Of a stretch of 64,000 nucleotides of DNA, positions 12,764 to 25,975 are shown one piece after another (position 1 is the first letter of the stretch; the number at the start of each line of letters is the position of its first letter). Source of the DNA: Filosporella fistucella (Eukaryota; Ascomycota; Leotiomycetes; Helotiales); the NCBI GenBank assembly GCA_030077755.1, contig JAQJZZ010000015.1, positions 496,001 through 560,000 on the forward strand. The letters are read 5' to 3'. Below the pieces are notes generated by a model. That model saw only the letters and a list, made by a program, of their open reading frames with translations, ran no database searches and was not told where the DNA came from. The position numbers and the translations under genes are program-made.

Positions 12764-15700
12764 GGTGATTGTTGCACCTGCTGGCTTACGGAACCAGGTA
12801 TTTGGGATATGGAATCGCAGAGACGGGAGGTTGTTGGTTGTGCAATTATAAGTAGTAGGGTTGGCGTACCAGCGAGTTGGGACGGATAGAGTCGAAAACT
12901 GGGGACCATGGGATTATATGTTGTAATATATCCAGATTCCCGTTATGGTGATATCAGACCCAAATCAGTATCAGACCAAGTGTAAGTGATATGATATTCG
13001 AGTGCCGTGACAGGTTGAAGGGAGGAATCGAACACGAAAATATATGAATTGGCGTGAGGTTTATGAAGGATGAAAGAGCAGAAGGAACAGGAGAGTAGAA
13101 GCAGATGTGCAGACAGCAAATGAGGCACTTCATGTACTTGACCGCCGGGTAGGGGATCAGAGAAATTATCAGAGCTTTTAGTCCACCACTACCTTACCGG
13201 GTACCGGCCGCGTAGATTATATTTCAGTCTGAAGGACAGGCGGTGACGAGGCGTTTGTAAGTTAGGAACAGTACTAGGACTAGAGTTTTGAACTTGGCTT
13301 CATGGAGTAATAGTGCAATACGGGGGAGTGGTAAACTGGTACCGGTGGCATTTGGTGGCTCAAAGCAAGCAATCTGCTTGCAAATGCCAAGTTCTGCTGT
13401 GCTGTGAGGGTATGTACTGGTGGATTGGGCGCTGGTAAGGTACGAGGACGCTGAGTGGAATCATGTTGCCTTCGTATAGTAGTGATGGCCATGTCTGGTT
13501 ACCAGTACGGGGCTTTCCTCCTTGAAAGTAAAGCAAAGCAGAGCCAGCAAGAAGTGCGCTGTATCAGACGGGACTCCACCTCGACCCCGGCATTTGAGGC
13601 CGTGACCCGTTGGGCGAGGGAGTGAAGAGGTCAGGGTAGGATTATTTTGGCCTGCCATGGGGGGGTTTTTTCTTAGTTTAGCTTCAAGGTTTCTCTGTTC
13701 CTCTCAAATTTAGTTTTTGCTGGGCGAGCGTTGGTGAGGGGGGAATTGTTTGCAGGGCAGAACAAGGGGAGAGATCCAGGGGCGGACACATGGGCATACC
13801 CTAGTAGCTCTGGTCTGGTAGAGTTGGACTGGGGTCCTAGGGCCTGGGACTGGGCTCTTGTAGGTAGTGGTGATCGATCAATTTAGGGAGTTGGGCACAG
13901 GCCCTTTTCGTTGGCGGCGGTGAGAGTGTGGGAGAAGAGGGGAGTAGGGAGACAACAGACGTGGGTGTGAGTGACCATTGAGATGGGAATGAGAACGGGC
14001 GGGACTTACGGAGGAGTCAAGGACAGATCGTTTACAAGTAGACACAGCTCGGCCGGGATCAGCAGTGAGCAGCGGCGCTGTGCGTGTAGTTAAGAGCAGA
14101 GGATTGCTATGCAGTGCATCATTGCATGCTCTCGACATGACAAGGAGGGTAATGAAAGAGAGAGTAAGAGAAGGATGAGGTGAAGTAAGATACACAGAGA
14201 GGGGAACGGAAAAGAAGACGGGAAACCAGAATTGGAGACGAATGAAGAAATCGACAATGCGAGGCAACTCAAAAACTCCATGCTTAATTGCTGCCAGATT
14301 CACAGATTTGAGTGCAGTGCAGTGCAGCACACCGCAGTTGCAGGTCGTAGAATCACTCTCAGCGCAGGTCGTACAACAGCTGGAATCCTGCTCTCTTACT
14401 GGATGCTTCGGCTTTGGAAAGATGTGCTGTGCAGTGAGCAAATGTGCAGTAAGTGCCAGAGTGCATCTCTTCGGATTGTCATTGTCCAAAAGAAGTCCAT
14501 GACTTGCCCCCACCCCCTCCCACATCATTGTGCCATGTGCATTGTGCAAGCATCATATCACCGAAAATAAAATCCCAACATCGTGCATATCATGGAGAAG
14601 CACAAGGCAAAGTATCCCTGAGTCCCACGTTGTGCAGAGGCACATAGAGCAGGCTACTGTCGTACCAGAGAGGAACAACTGCGGCCGCTGAAGTGGGCTA
14701 AAATGAACTGGGTGATGAGTAGTGTACCAGGGCTAGTATGGTACTATGGAGTCGGAGTTCCAAGATATCTCCTCCGTATAACAAGTTTCCAGGTAACGAG
14801 TTCTTCTGGTTCGAACTCAATTGTAGTCACAATGTTAAATCGTGCGATTAGAGTATTGTGTGGAGGCGTTGGAACTTTGATTTAATAAAGTTACGAACAC
14901 CTGTGCCTCATTGACCCTTGATGCAGCAGCAGCGTTGATTAAACGGCACTCTCAAAGCCATTTCGAATTTCTAGCGTGCTGTGAGAGACGAGACTTCCTC
15001 CGGGGCGCTAATCTTTCACAAACGTGCTGGACGGAAGTGGCAGTGATATGAATCCATACGAGAACTCATCTCGGATTCTAAAAGTCTGATATTGATGAAC
15101 CGTCAATCTGCTCCCAGAAGTGCACAATGGACGTGCTGAATACGATAACTTCTTTCCCAATTCCGTAGCAAGCCAAGTTTTTTTTCAATAGCCAAAGCAT
15201 ATCGTAGCAGAAGAGCATATCTGTCGCTTTCTCGATGCAACCCTTGATCGCTTCATTTAGGGATGTGTTCTTGTTCAGTGATGTTGGTGAGCCGGTCGCT
15301 TGTCTGCGGCTCCACGACTCAATATCACATCGGAGCACGCGCCCAAATCACCAAAGCATCACTTTGACTTCATGTTTGGCGTTGAAATGTAACGTCGTGC
15401 ATGTACCAGTAACTTAACCTGCTTGCACACATGAGCACATTTCTCCAACAGTCAGTAGTACGAGCCCCTGGTGATATGGGGTGTCCGAGCAGAAAGTCAA
15501 CTTCGGTACCGTACGTTCTGGCTCGCAACGAATATCATAGCACAGGCATCATAGAACTCCACTCTAGCATGAAATCCAAACCAGACCAAGCCACGCTGCT
15601 CATGGATACCCTGGCTAAAGCGTATCCAGTACCAAAGTATCGGCTTCAGTATGCCTGTCTATACCCTGGTGCCGTGCCAATCCATGCTGGGTTGGTCGCC

Positions 15701-18700
15701 TATAACAATCTAGTTTGGATCAGTGGCAGGCTTTAGAGAGACATGGGGCCGAAGCGACATGTTTGAGAGTTCATGTGACTTGTGACCGGTTCGCTGGCAG
15801 CTTGTACTGGTGCGTTTATACGCTACAGAGCTGTTGGTGCCGTCTGGGAGTGGGAGACGAGCTTTGCAAATATTATCGTTAGTCAGGGGCAGTCAAGCCA
15901 AGCCTGGCGATTAGGGCTCAAGTTGTGGTCCGGATCGGGATAACGATCTGTTGGGAGGTGAGCTCAGAGTGAAAGATCGAACTATTGTTTGTGGTGTAGT
16001 AGTTCGATACTCCTGTAATCAAACACATGTTGGATTGTTGGTATCTTCAATTGAGCATCAATTCCGTGTCACAGGCAATGCCGGTGCCACGATCATGATG
16101 CCACTAGCAGCTCAAACTAGATCATTATCATGAATTTGCTCAGCTCGGATTTGGTTGCACAGATGTGTCGCCGCCGGATAGGCCGGCTTTGCCGATATCA
16201 GGATGGGCTTCCTGTCTCTGCCTCCCTCAGACATGACAGACCGTGCAATCCAATTGTTGGAACTCCATTTGCTTTCAGATGCCCATCCATAGTGGACGGG
16301 CAAGAGCGAGAATGTGTATTTTTGTCCCTGCAGCATGCCACTTTGTCAGCCAGCGTAAGCTTCCTTGATTTCCTGATCTCAATCAGGAGACTGCACTGTA
16401 AGAGAGCGTATCGTCGCAATTATCACATCAAGGCTGAGCTGAGGTGAGTCGTGCCTGCGGCAGCAGGCATGGAGCTCTCATTTGCATCCTATATTTGCTC
16501 GCATTCGCGGACGAAAATTGCTTTAGTTTCTGTTATGCATCAAAAGGTAATAGTAGATAAACGGATAGTCGCTGCTCCAGTGGAGCCCCATGCAGCCTGA
16601 CTCAATAATCATGCCTTGATCAACCCAGCTCACGAACTTCGACCGTTGTGACTTGCAATTGGCACTGATGCACGACCGAACAGACAATCATTGACCGGCT
16701 TCGAAGTCTCCAAAACAGACAGGCCCTGGCCCATCCAACCGCGGCATCGGGACGACAGACATGGCGAGCATGGATCATGGAAGACTGGAGACCTTCCAGA
16801 TTGAAGGGGGATGTTCGTAAGGTGGAGGCCGGAGTGGAGGCAGTGGAGCTGAGATATCGCGGTTTACATGTTCCGGATCTCGAATTTCCAAAGGTGTTTC
16901 AAACATGAGGGGAGTCGTATAAGACCAATCAAGGGCGCCAAGGCACCACAGCGATAGCCCTGGGGCGTGATGGAAAACGGTGCTGGTGTGGCTGGAGATA
17001 AAGGGGTAATTGGCTGTTTAGTGACCAAGTAGCAGCACTACCCATCACTGCCTACTCAACTTCAGGCCTTAGCTTCAGCGAGCTCCCATCCGCTTACCAC
17101 TCCCCCGACGCCTGACGCCCTCGAGCTTCAGGGGCAGAACTCACTGGCTCCAGGCACTACTGGCCTCAGCCGGGTTGAGGGGTTCGGGCACTTTTCAACA
17201 CTAAACACGAGTCCGGCGTGCTCGTTAGTGAGCTCGCGGAACTCAGTTCCAAGTGCCGCCGGGGAAGTGATTTTGGGTTTGAGAGCATCACGAGTGCGTG
17301 TGTAACCGGGCGAGTCTAGACTGTGTCGGGAAGTGATTCTATGACTAGGTAGAGTTTAGGAGTTTGGGCTTTTGCTGTGAACTGCCTCAGCCGGGGATGT
17401 ATTTGATTGTCTTTCTAGCTGGGAAGAGGGGTCGAGGTAAGCTCTCTTGCTCTTTAGCTCACTTGCTTCCAATTTGTGCAACACACAAGACTGCAAAGTG
17501 GAATTGCCTCCGGACGTCCCTTGCTCTCGAGCCCGCCCGCAGCTTCAGGGTGTGCAATGGTGGGGGAAAAACAGTCTGATAGGGTTATGTTTGAGATTTT
17601 GGATGAACTTCTGGCGTCGGGTTCGGGACTTGTATTGTTCCTACTTTCCACATGCGAATAAGTCAGGCGGGTGTTTCTCTCAAGCAGAGACATGCATACC
17701 ATAAGGCGATGATCTAACAATTGTCTTTGAGGTATCAGACTACTCCATCTCCAGGCTCTGCGAAACTATCTGCAACTGCAGTACCGTCATCATCGTCATA
17801 ATGATGTGACTACAAGCCAGCGATGAATGACCTAAAATTCCGAAGTACTCGTGACTTCCTAAGTCGACACACCGCTTCTTTACGTCGCTGGCAACTCGCT
17901 CGCTGGCCATCTTCCGTCGAGAGAAAAAGGGTTGTACGGAGTATTCGCTACTTGACCGCTTTACTAGGCGAAAGCAATTAGACAGGATGGGGATTCAGGA
18001 AACAGTATCGCGTCCTTCCAGAGATCCACTGCGATACTCATCATCAGCCACCGCCTTTCCCGGAGCACAGCTGTATGCCTCCAGGATGATGCCCAATCAA
18101 TAGTCTTAGGCGGCTTCTCTCAAGTCACCTCGAACCGCTCTGCTGGGTAACGACGCTTGACTTTCCTGGGAGATTGGGGACCCATTACTTTTTGTTTGTT
18201 CCAGCTTCCCCGACTCGTCCGAAAGCGTGCACCAGTTGACCAATCTGCCTCACGAAGCCATTCGGAAATCCAAGAGCGCTGTTCTTGAAATCCGATATAA
18301 TACCTTCAATATGATTTCTCCCGCATGGATGGTTGAGTTATCGGCCAACACTGGCCAATGCAGCAATGTTACACATGGGCGTGGCAATTGGGCTCTGCGA
18401 TTTGAGGATATTACAAGGTGGGGCCACATGTGTCTATTTGGATCGACTGACATCACTGGACTCAGAAAAAACGAAGACATTGGCGGGCGCTCCAGGAGGT
18501 CCGGGAGTCGGCTTGGTTCCGAGAGGGTTTCTTCTTCTGCTTCTGCGCTGGGATCATGGAAGGTTTCCGAGCTCCCGGACCCGATGTCTGGCCATCCAAT
18601 GTCACTGCATGTCTCTTTCCATGTGGAGGCTATCCGAAATAAATGCTCGCGCTCCGTACGTCTGGTCGATATCGAGCGAGACCTCGGCCCACGATAACGA

Positions 18701-20622
18701 ACCTTAATTGTTTTTCATTTCTCTATAAACATGAGCTCCGGTTTTTATTTTCATCAATAAGTCATATTCATGGTCTGATGCTCCATCAACTTCTGCTGAC
18801 ATTGGCTGATCTCGCTGGTTGAGAGTCAGTTATTGGACCATGTTTAAATGCACTCGCCCTCAACGCATGTTGGTCAGCATGAAATTCCAACAAGTTTAAG
18901 CTTGACACATTGGCCCATATGACCAACACCCGAAGTGCATCTGCAGATATACAAACCGGGCGAGCTAAGTATGGCGGGTGCAGATAATCTAAGATTGAAT
19001 CTTCAGGGCGTGCTGAAATCTATTTCAGGCCTGATCCATAATGAAGCATATCCAACTCTGGTATCATGGTTTGAGTGGCAGATCACTCACCGCAAACGTT
19101 TTCCCCGATGATAGCCTTCTCACAATTATCGCCGTTCCGCTTTCGCAGCTTTCTTAGTCACACAGCAAAAACCCGCCAGCAATTCGGGGTCCATAATCGG
19201 CCCCTAATAGATCCTCATATTGTCATACATTGGGCACCATAAGACCTTCCGACTCATGGGATTCAAGCGCTTAGCTATTTGACCGTTCGATTATCGTCAT
19301 CGGACGTTACTCCCGCCAATGCATGTCGGCGAGGCGCTCGTCAATCTGCATAAACCATGGAAATGCAGTGACAGTGAGACATGGCATCTGTGAATGGGCG
19401 ATCACAGAAACAGCCATGTGCTTTCTTTTGTCTTCGTCCCAAGCGTGGGGGCCCCAGGAGACGCAAGGCAAGGCAGGTCAACCACTGCAGCGGCAGCAGC
19501 CAGCCTTACCAGTGCCAATGCCGATGCATGCGTAGATTTCTTTGCTTTTTTTCCAATTCCCTCAAAGTTGTCCATGTCTCGAATGTCGAAGGAGTGTCCT
19601 ATTCGTGTCATGCATACCGCATGTAGCTGGGAATAAACAGACATGTTTTGTTATCCATGCTCTACTCGGTGTTACTCATCGGAAGCTGGCTTGTCGGGTG
19701 GCGGAGTACAGGAAGCAACACGGAGATCGAAGTATGTACTGAAAACAATGTCCCGGAAGAGACCCTCGAGCTTCCTGCCGAGTAGAATAGCGGTCGCCAG
19801 CGTTTCACCCGAAGTGATTCCTGATGACACGACTGATATCTAACGATGGAAATGCTGCATTGTGGGGATCGAGTATCTTCGTATCACCGGACATGTCATC
19901 CGTTTTGGATGATACGTGGGCCAGCAGAAAGCGTTGCTATATCTCTATACTTGTCTAGAGCTCAAGGTATCAAGGCTTTTCAAGCAGTCAGCATCAGATG
20001 ACCTCTATACACCTTTAGCTCCTGCAATAAGTGTACACAGCATGGAAGGAACATACAATGCATGCTTACATTTGCGGCTTGGAAAATATGTATACTGATC
20101 CTTGCCTAGGCTCCCTTCCCCCGGATAATCTTTTCCTTCAGGTTGGAGACCTGTGGAACGACACTTGATATGACAAGAATCGTTATCGCTAGAGATTTCT
20201 TAGACATTTGGACGAGGTGAGATGAAGCTGGCTGTGCAGTTTCTCGTATTAGGTGACTTCGCCCGTGATGATACGAAGGGCGGGAGTTCATTTGATGGTG
20301 GTCGATATTACCAATTCCTTACCAATGCGGACAGCATGAAATGTATTATATGTTTCACGCAGCTATAGTAAACACAAGGCTGAACAATGAAAAGAGGCTG
20401 TGGGTAAGATCACGTGAACTCACTTCTCTTTTTGCCTCAGGCGGCACACTTGTCCTTCGGAAATATGTCGGCCCGCGAAACTGCCTGATTGGCATCTTGG
20501 TGGCGGGGTATTCACAAAAGAGTCATTTACTTCTTTCAAAAATACTTCTCTTTTAAGAAGCTGAATTTGCTTTAAATCACACACAGATTGCAGTTGGTCA
20601 TCAAATTACGAAATTTGCAATC
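12764..20622. other. Long gene-poor stretch (7.9 kb)
   Basis: Ordinary base composition, but I find no frame with a start, domain, codon pattern or splice structure I would defend. The longest frames are 223 residues at 13878-14549 (minus, TTG opening) and 156 at 18227-18697. Both lack recognisable domains and look like chance frames. No tRNA or rRNA was recognised. A GCAGT-rich short repeat lies at about 14311-14335. The stretch may hold noncoding transcripts, a large promoter or a decayed element. Confidence 0.5.
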
Positions 20623-21379
20623 ATGGCAGGCAAAAAAGCCGCAGGAGAGAATACTAAGAAAGCGTCAGGCAACGCTAAAAAAGCAGAAGCTGCCGCGCAG
20701 AAAGCAGCCGCCGAGAATGCGAAGAAAGCTGCAGAGGAGGATACAGAATGGAGCAAGGGAGCGAAGTCTAATGCTAAGAAGTGAGTTTCATATAATCCAG
20801 GATTCAGATTTTTATAAATTACCCCGCAACACCCCACCTTGTTACCAGTTACTAATACTGTTTGCTAGAGAAGCAGAAGCAGCAAAGAAACTAGAAGCTG
20901 CGAGGAAAAAGGCGGAGAAGGATGCTCTCTTAGCAGAGGAAGAGAAGGATGCGAGACCAGCACCCAAGAATGCGAAACAGGCTGTTAAGAAATCGAAAGG
21001 TCTGGATCTGTCACAGCTTGATGACGAGGGAGGAAGCAGCAAAGCCACGGCTCTGAACGCAACTGGTATCGATAATGCACTTGACGCACTTGACCTTACC
21101 GCCGATGCATCCACGAAAATCGACAAGCACCCTGAACGTCGATTCAAAGCTGCTTTCGCAGCATACGAAGAACGCAGATTGAAGGAGATGGACGATGATG
21201 GAAGTGGACAAGGGCTGAGACAAAACCAGAAAAGAGAGAAGATCAGAAAAGAGTTTGAGAAGAGCGAGGAGAACCCGTTCAACCAGGTCAGTGCTAGGTA
21301 TGATGCTAGCAAGGATGAAATCAAGGAGTTGAGGGAGGCAGAGAAGCGGAAGATTGAGCATCGTCTTGGGGAGAAATGA
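20623..21379 (+). CDS. LSO2: LSO2/CCDC124-family ribosome-associated coiled-coil protein
   Basis: Exons 20623-20780 and 20869-21379 encode 222 residues. The intron has a TTACTAAT branch site. The N-terminal half is a charged Lys/Glu/Ala helix (MAGKKAAGENTKKASGNAKK onwards) with the WSKGAKSNAKK segment of the family. The C-terminal part (HPERRFKAAFAAYEERRLKE, LRQNQKREKIRKEFEKSEEN, PFNQV) is the conserved HMG-like domain of CCDC124. Yeast Lso2 and human CCDC124 bind the 80S ribosome decoding and GTPase centre in resting cells and aid recovery from starvation. The length is close to mammalian CCDC124 and longer than yeast Lso2. The gene is tandem with the UEV-like gene, about 350 bp upstream of it. 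Confidence 0.9.
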
Positions 21380-21727
21380 GGAGGCAGTAATGAGAGAGGA
21401 CATGCTGCGAGAGGAGGATGAACGAGTTCGATGAGCGATGAACGATGATATTTGATGAGACGATGAGAAATGAATAGAGCTGCTGAAGTGGTAGCATGCA
21501 TAAAGACCAGGAGTCCGTAGACCATATTATCTCTCTAGAAACGTGCACCTCAGTATTTCGAAATTATATCTAGATTGTTGCTTGTCGAGAAGATTGCATT
21601 AATGTTCTGTTTCACAACATGATACAGCATTGTTGTCAATCTGCCACTTCCTACCGCCAATCAATAAATTAACATTTCCGTTATTTGCTCCAACACCGCC
21701 TCCTTCTTGCTACACAATACACGGAAA
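21380..21727. other. Short intergenic region
   Basis: Terminator and promoter spacing between two co-directional genes. No other feature is seen. Confidence 0.5.
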
Positions 21728-22789
21728 ATGGTATCTCGACCTCTCTCGCAGCTTTCCGCTGTGCGGAAACAAAATCTATTGATAGAATTGTACGCTTCCA
21801 GCTCTCCCGCAACTACTAAATTCTAACAAACATTACAGCTCAAGCCTGAAGCAAGCCTGTCCCTATGGCATTTACATGTCCCTCACGCCCGGTGATGCGA
21901 CGCTCTGGTCTGGAGTAATATTTGTGAGGAAGGGTATTTAATCCAGATTCCATTTATGTACACCTTTGACATCTAGCTTCCTTGCTAATGCAATTATACA
22001 GGCCCCTACTCGCCCTCCCTCCTGCGTTTCCAAATCTCATTCCCACCATCATACCCCTCCCTTCCACCTCTGGTAACCTTTTCGACCGATATATTTCACC
22101 CTCTCATCACGCCCCTCACTACCTACATGTACACAACCGATATTCAGGATTCAGGAACCGTGTCTGCAACTGATGAAGAGCGATTACCGCCGGGGGGCTT
22201 CTCTCTACGCCATGGATTTCCAGGCTGGTTTGGCAGAGGAAAGAGAAGAGTCATTGGTACGCCAGGGAAAGATGGAAGTGTAGGTAGTCCAGGGAGCGTA
22301 GGGAGCGGTAGTCCAACGCCTGGACGAACTGGAGATAGCGCATCGACGAATAGAACGATTGGAGCTACGAAGGATGGAGGAGGAGTATACGAGGTCTTGA
22401 GATATATCCGGAGTGCATTCGACGAGGAGGCGGTCCTTGATGCCATCCCTCTCGAGGCAGCTGGCAATCCCGGCGCGTGGCACGCGTGGCGCACACACAG
22501 AGTCAAGGCAGGAAAGGTTGAGGGTAGCAAATCAGATGATGGTGAAGTGAAGAGTCCTGGTATTCCAGCTGTTGCCAGGAGTCCTGGGGAGTGGAATTGG
22601 GATGGCGTTTGGGAGGTGAGAGTGAAAAAACAATTGGAAGCCAGCCTCAGCGAGGCGGCACTTTTCGGACGAGATGGAGGCGATGATTTGATTCGATTCT
22701 TGAATATGGGAAGGGAGGAGGTGGAGAGTGTGGTTGAGAACATGAGGAGGAGTGTCGAGTCTGAGCCGATGAGGAGAGGAATTGTGTAG
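21728..22789 (+). CDS. UBC-like (UEV-type) protein lacking a catalytic cysteine
   Basis: Exons 21728-21789, 21839-21933 and 22002-22789 encode 314 residues. After splicing, residues 1-80 read as a ubiquitin-conjugating fold: LSAVRKQNLLIEFSSLKQAC, then PYGIYMSLTPGDATLWSGVI and FVRKGPYSPSLLRFQISFPP. Where an active E2 has its HPN box and catalytic Cys, this protein has STDIFHPLITPLTTYMYTTD without a cysteine. It is therefore a UEV-like pseudo-E2 rather than an enzyme. A Gly/Ser/Thr-rich insert (PGKDGSVGSPGSVGSGSPTP) is followed by a helical tail with YEVLRYIRSAFDEEAVLD. The family is conserved in filamentous fungi. I do not know a defined function; AKTIP-like trafficking roles are a guess. Confidence 0.82.
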
Positions 22790-23226
22790 AACTTGGGAAG
22801 AATGAGGCCCGGCCTCGATTCAGAAACATCAGAGAGCTTGTCATCAGCTGCTGGCCAGCCCGCGGTTATGGAGTTTGAGGCAAAAGATATACCCATGTAG
22901 AATTTTATCATGTTGAATTCAGGTGGCCACTGCACAAGATTCTATTGTGAACGGCAAGTTGGTCCTCGATTCGCATGTATGGCCGAAACCATACCAGATA
23001 CCATGTCCTGGTGGGCAAGCACCTGGGACATGCGCTCCTCTCACGTTTTCTTTCAGCAAGTTGCGCACAGCACGATTGCCATTCAGTGAGTCTTTCCGCT
23101 TCTGACCTCCTAGTACCATCACAGAGCCAGTCGCTCTTGCCCTCATATTCAGCAGGTGTGGTTAGCTAAGATTCCATCGAAAATCTCTTTCTCTCCTCAA
23201 TATTGCAATGTCAAATCCATTCTAGT
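22790..23226. other. Short intergenic region
   Basis: No gene or repeat is seen between the UEV-like gene and the membrane-anchored protein gene. Confidence 0.5.
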
Positions 23227-25844
23227 ATGTCATCATTTTTGGCTATGAATAATAGTAGTACTCCAGCAATTGGTGCACTTATCATTGTTCCAATTGTAAT
23301 TGCTGCATCTGCAGCATATATCGCTCTCAAAACAACAGAATTTTCACAAAGACTCAGTCGACTTTGTCAAAGATTCTGGGACGAACGCTCTCCAGTTTCA
23401 TATACACAAAGAACACGTCGCAGACGCAAGCTGCGACGTTCGAACCTACGTTCAAATCAAACTTACGCCGATTCCTGGTGTGACCTGGAAAGTATCGACG
23501 AAGGTCCACGATATAGCTCGTTCATCGGTCAAGAAAGACGCACCAAATCCCTCAGTGAAAAGGACATCAACGGTTCTGTTAGCAAGATATGGCATCCCAC
23601 TCGCTCCGCGCGACTCATGTGGAGCTTCACGAATTCGAGATCGCAAAGCCCCAACCGCTACGCATTATCAAGCATAGCCAGACCGTCAGCGATTGCTCTG
23701 CAGGCGGAGAGGTTGTCCGCGGAGGACGCGGCAGCTCTGGCTCATCCGAACAGAGCAGGGGAAGTCCACCGATGGGAGCAGACAGGCCATTGACAGTGAG
23801 AAAGAAGAGGGCCGAAAGGGGGAGCGTGTTTACTGCGAGCTTGGATGAGCCACCTGTGGAAAGTAGTTATGGAAGTGCAGTGGAGGATTTGGTCAGAAGA
23901 TATTCTGGTTGGTACATTTCGTTGAATTCATTACAAGGAATTAATGGAGTTGAAGATACGACAGATTCCCAAGACGAACCAGATCCTGATCTTACACCCA
24001 AGGCCAAGCAGCCTATAGCTCGAACTCTTAGTGCTGGGGCATACTTGAAAACAGAGCTCCATAGAAGAGGCCTCGATATCGAAGCAGACCGATATTCAGT
24101 ACGGGGCAACCGGCACCATGTCTATTCTCCTGGCCGCCAATATCATAGTCCTACTACTCCACAAACGGCGAAGAGGGCATCCCCAAAATTGCCAGAGAGG
24201 AAACCTTCCAAGTCCAAAAACTTCTTTCTCCGCGCAATTGGGGGTCGCAGCAGTGGTGAGTCAAAGTCTACTCGACGCAGTGATTCTACGATACCTCGCT
24301 CCAATACGCTTATCCGTAGAATCTCGAAAGGTAGAGGCCGAAGTTCCGAAGAGTCATATACAGATAGTATCGCCTCTTCAAATTCAATTTCGTCATTTGA
24401 ACCTCAGAGTGCTGATATCTGCGATATCAGCATCAATTCTCGACTTTCGAGCAGCTCATCAAGTTCTTCACCTGCAGTGACTACAGCTACCAATGATACT
24501 GGCCACGCGGTTATTCTTTCCCCGCAAGTATTCATCACCCCAGAACTGAGAAGTGTTGACACATCATCATGTTCGTTCTGGGTAGGGATCGAGGTTCTTG
24601 GCAACCTGAATAAGGTGGATGGCTATGAATCCCGCGATGTAGGGGATCTGAGAGTTCGGTCAATCTCCCAAAATCTTCGAAGTCCAGGTAAGTTCAGCCT
24701 TCCTTTATTGCCTTCGGGTTCTCATTTAGTACCAGACCTTCGACGATATGGCCGTCTTCATTCCATGCGCATCGATCTTCATCCTGGACAAAATTGTACT
24801 GTCATAGAAGTGATCGGTGATTTACATACGAGTAAAACGATCAGAGCTGGAGAAACTCAATTGATACTTGCAAAAATCCGACTAGGACCCATGAGGTTAT
24901 CGACTCATGCAAGGATCTCTCGACCTGACGATCTTCTGACTGCACTTGAAACAGATTTGGGAGATATCCTCACCTCATACTTGACGGTACGACTCACCTA
25001 CAAGCATTCCGGAATTCCATGTCAGAAATCACCTGCTATGAACACGGAAGGCATCAGTACTCATATTAGTCGCTTACAAACCGAAGCGACAGCAGTAATT
25101 CGAAGACACAATTCGCTGTCAGCATGGTCTCCACGAACTTCACAGACTATGAATTCACCTCTTGAATCTAATCCATTGATTCCTCTGATCGACACTCATC
25201 TGTCTAAGGAAAAGGCTAGAGAGGCTCTCCATAGACTTGGTGATGACCGGAAGCCAATTCCCCTGGCGAGGAGATTTGGCGATCTCGGCGGATCGAGTGA
25301 AGAAATTGTCAAACCTAAAATAACAACCCACATCAACTCCACCATTGCTTCAGACAAGATTCCAAAGGACTCCATGATTGGAGGTTGGAGCAGGCCTAAA
25401 GAACCGTCTGGGCATTTTGCCAGACTTCCATCAACATATAGATCTCAAAAGGAATCTGACGATATTGATCCCGCTCGAAAAATCTGGACTGAAATGCGTC
25501 GCCGCTCACGTGGTCCTCAGCATCGGCATCCGAGAGGAAGCATAAGCGCAGATCATTACTTCAGCTTCGAGGAAGACGACAGTCCAAGTAGAATGAGCTC
25601 TGGACAAACATCGGTTTCAACTTTGTCTCATGGCGGCCATGCAGCAAAGCCCGCTGTTATCGACCAAGAGAGAACTAGAATTATGGAGGTAGCCTTGAGA
25701 AATAAGCGAAGTGTTGGAACTGAGACATTGAGAAGCATTGCTCCTAGTGTAAGCCAGAGTGTTGGTAAATCCAAAGGAGGGACACTGAGCTCTTTGGGTC
25801 TAGGCTCGGGTAGGAGCTGGGGATGGGGCTCTCCCTGGTGGTAA
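23227..25844 (+). CDS. Single-pass membrane protein with long Ser-rich disordered region and conserved C-terminal domain, function unknown
   Basis: Two overlapping open frames appear to form one gene. The first, from ATG 23227, encodes one membrane segment (AIGALIIVPIVIAASAAYIA), then a basic, Arg-rich stretch. The second covers about 690 residues ending at 25844. A 47-bp intron at 23712-23758 (GTTGTC...GAGCAG) joins them in frame to give 856 residues. That donor is weak, so an internal start at ATG 23589 (751 residues) is the alternative. The middle is Ser/Arg-rich with clusters such as SSSSSSSP. A folded region (SSCSFWVGIEVLGNLNKVDG, VTEVIGDL-like VIEVIGDLHTSKTIRAGETQ, SYLTVRLTYKHSG) resembles a conserved fungal domain that I cannot name. 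Confidence 0.65.
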
Positions 25845-25944
25845 TTTTGATTGAAAAGGAGTGGTAACTTTCATCATGGAATAATATTGTTTTTTAATTG
25901 TTGTATAGAATTAGAGTATGCCCAGTGCTAAAGGAGTGTCTTTT

Positions 25945-25975
<31 letters not shown>

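Noticed and set aside
13878..14549. 223-residue minus-strand frame in the gene-poor stretch
   Set aside because: It opens with TTG, has no recognisable domain, and its composition (Ser/His/Leu/Pro) looks like translated noncoding DNA.
14806..14818. tRNA-like B box (GGTTCGAACTC)
   Set aside because: No A box, acceptor stem or anticodon arm could be found at the required spacing.
15431..15736. 101-residue plus-strand frame with an ATG
   Set aside because: No signal peptide, domain or supporting promoter; the size is expected by chance in 8 kb.
18227..18697. 156-residue plus-strand frame
   Set aside because: No domain and no splice partner; an overlapping antisense frame of similar quality exists.
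20842..21525. 227-residue antisense frame over the LSO2 gene
   Set aside because: Shadow of the Lys/Glu/Ala-rich codons on the other strand, giving a Ser/Phe/Leu-rich translation.
22144..22935. 263-residue antisense frame over the UEV-like gene
   Set aside because: Complement of a GC-rich, Gly/Ser-coding region; no independent evidence.
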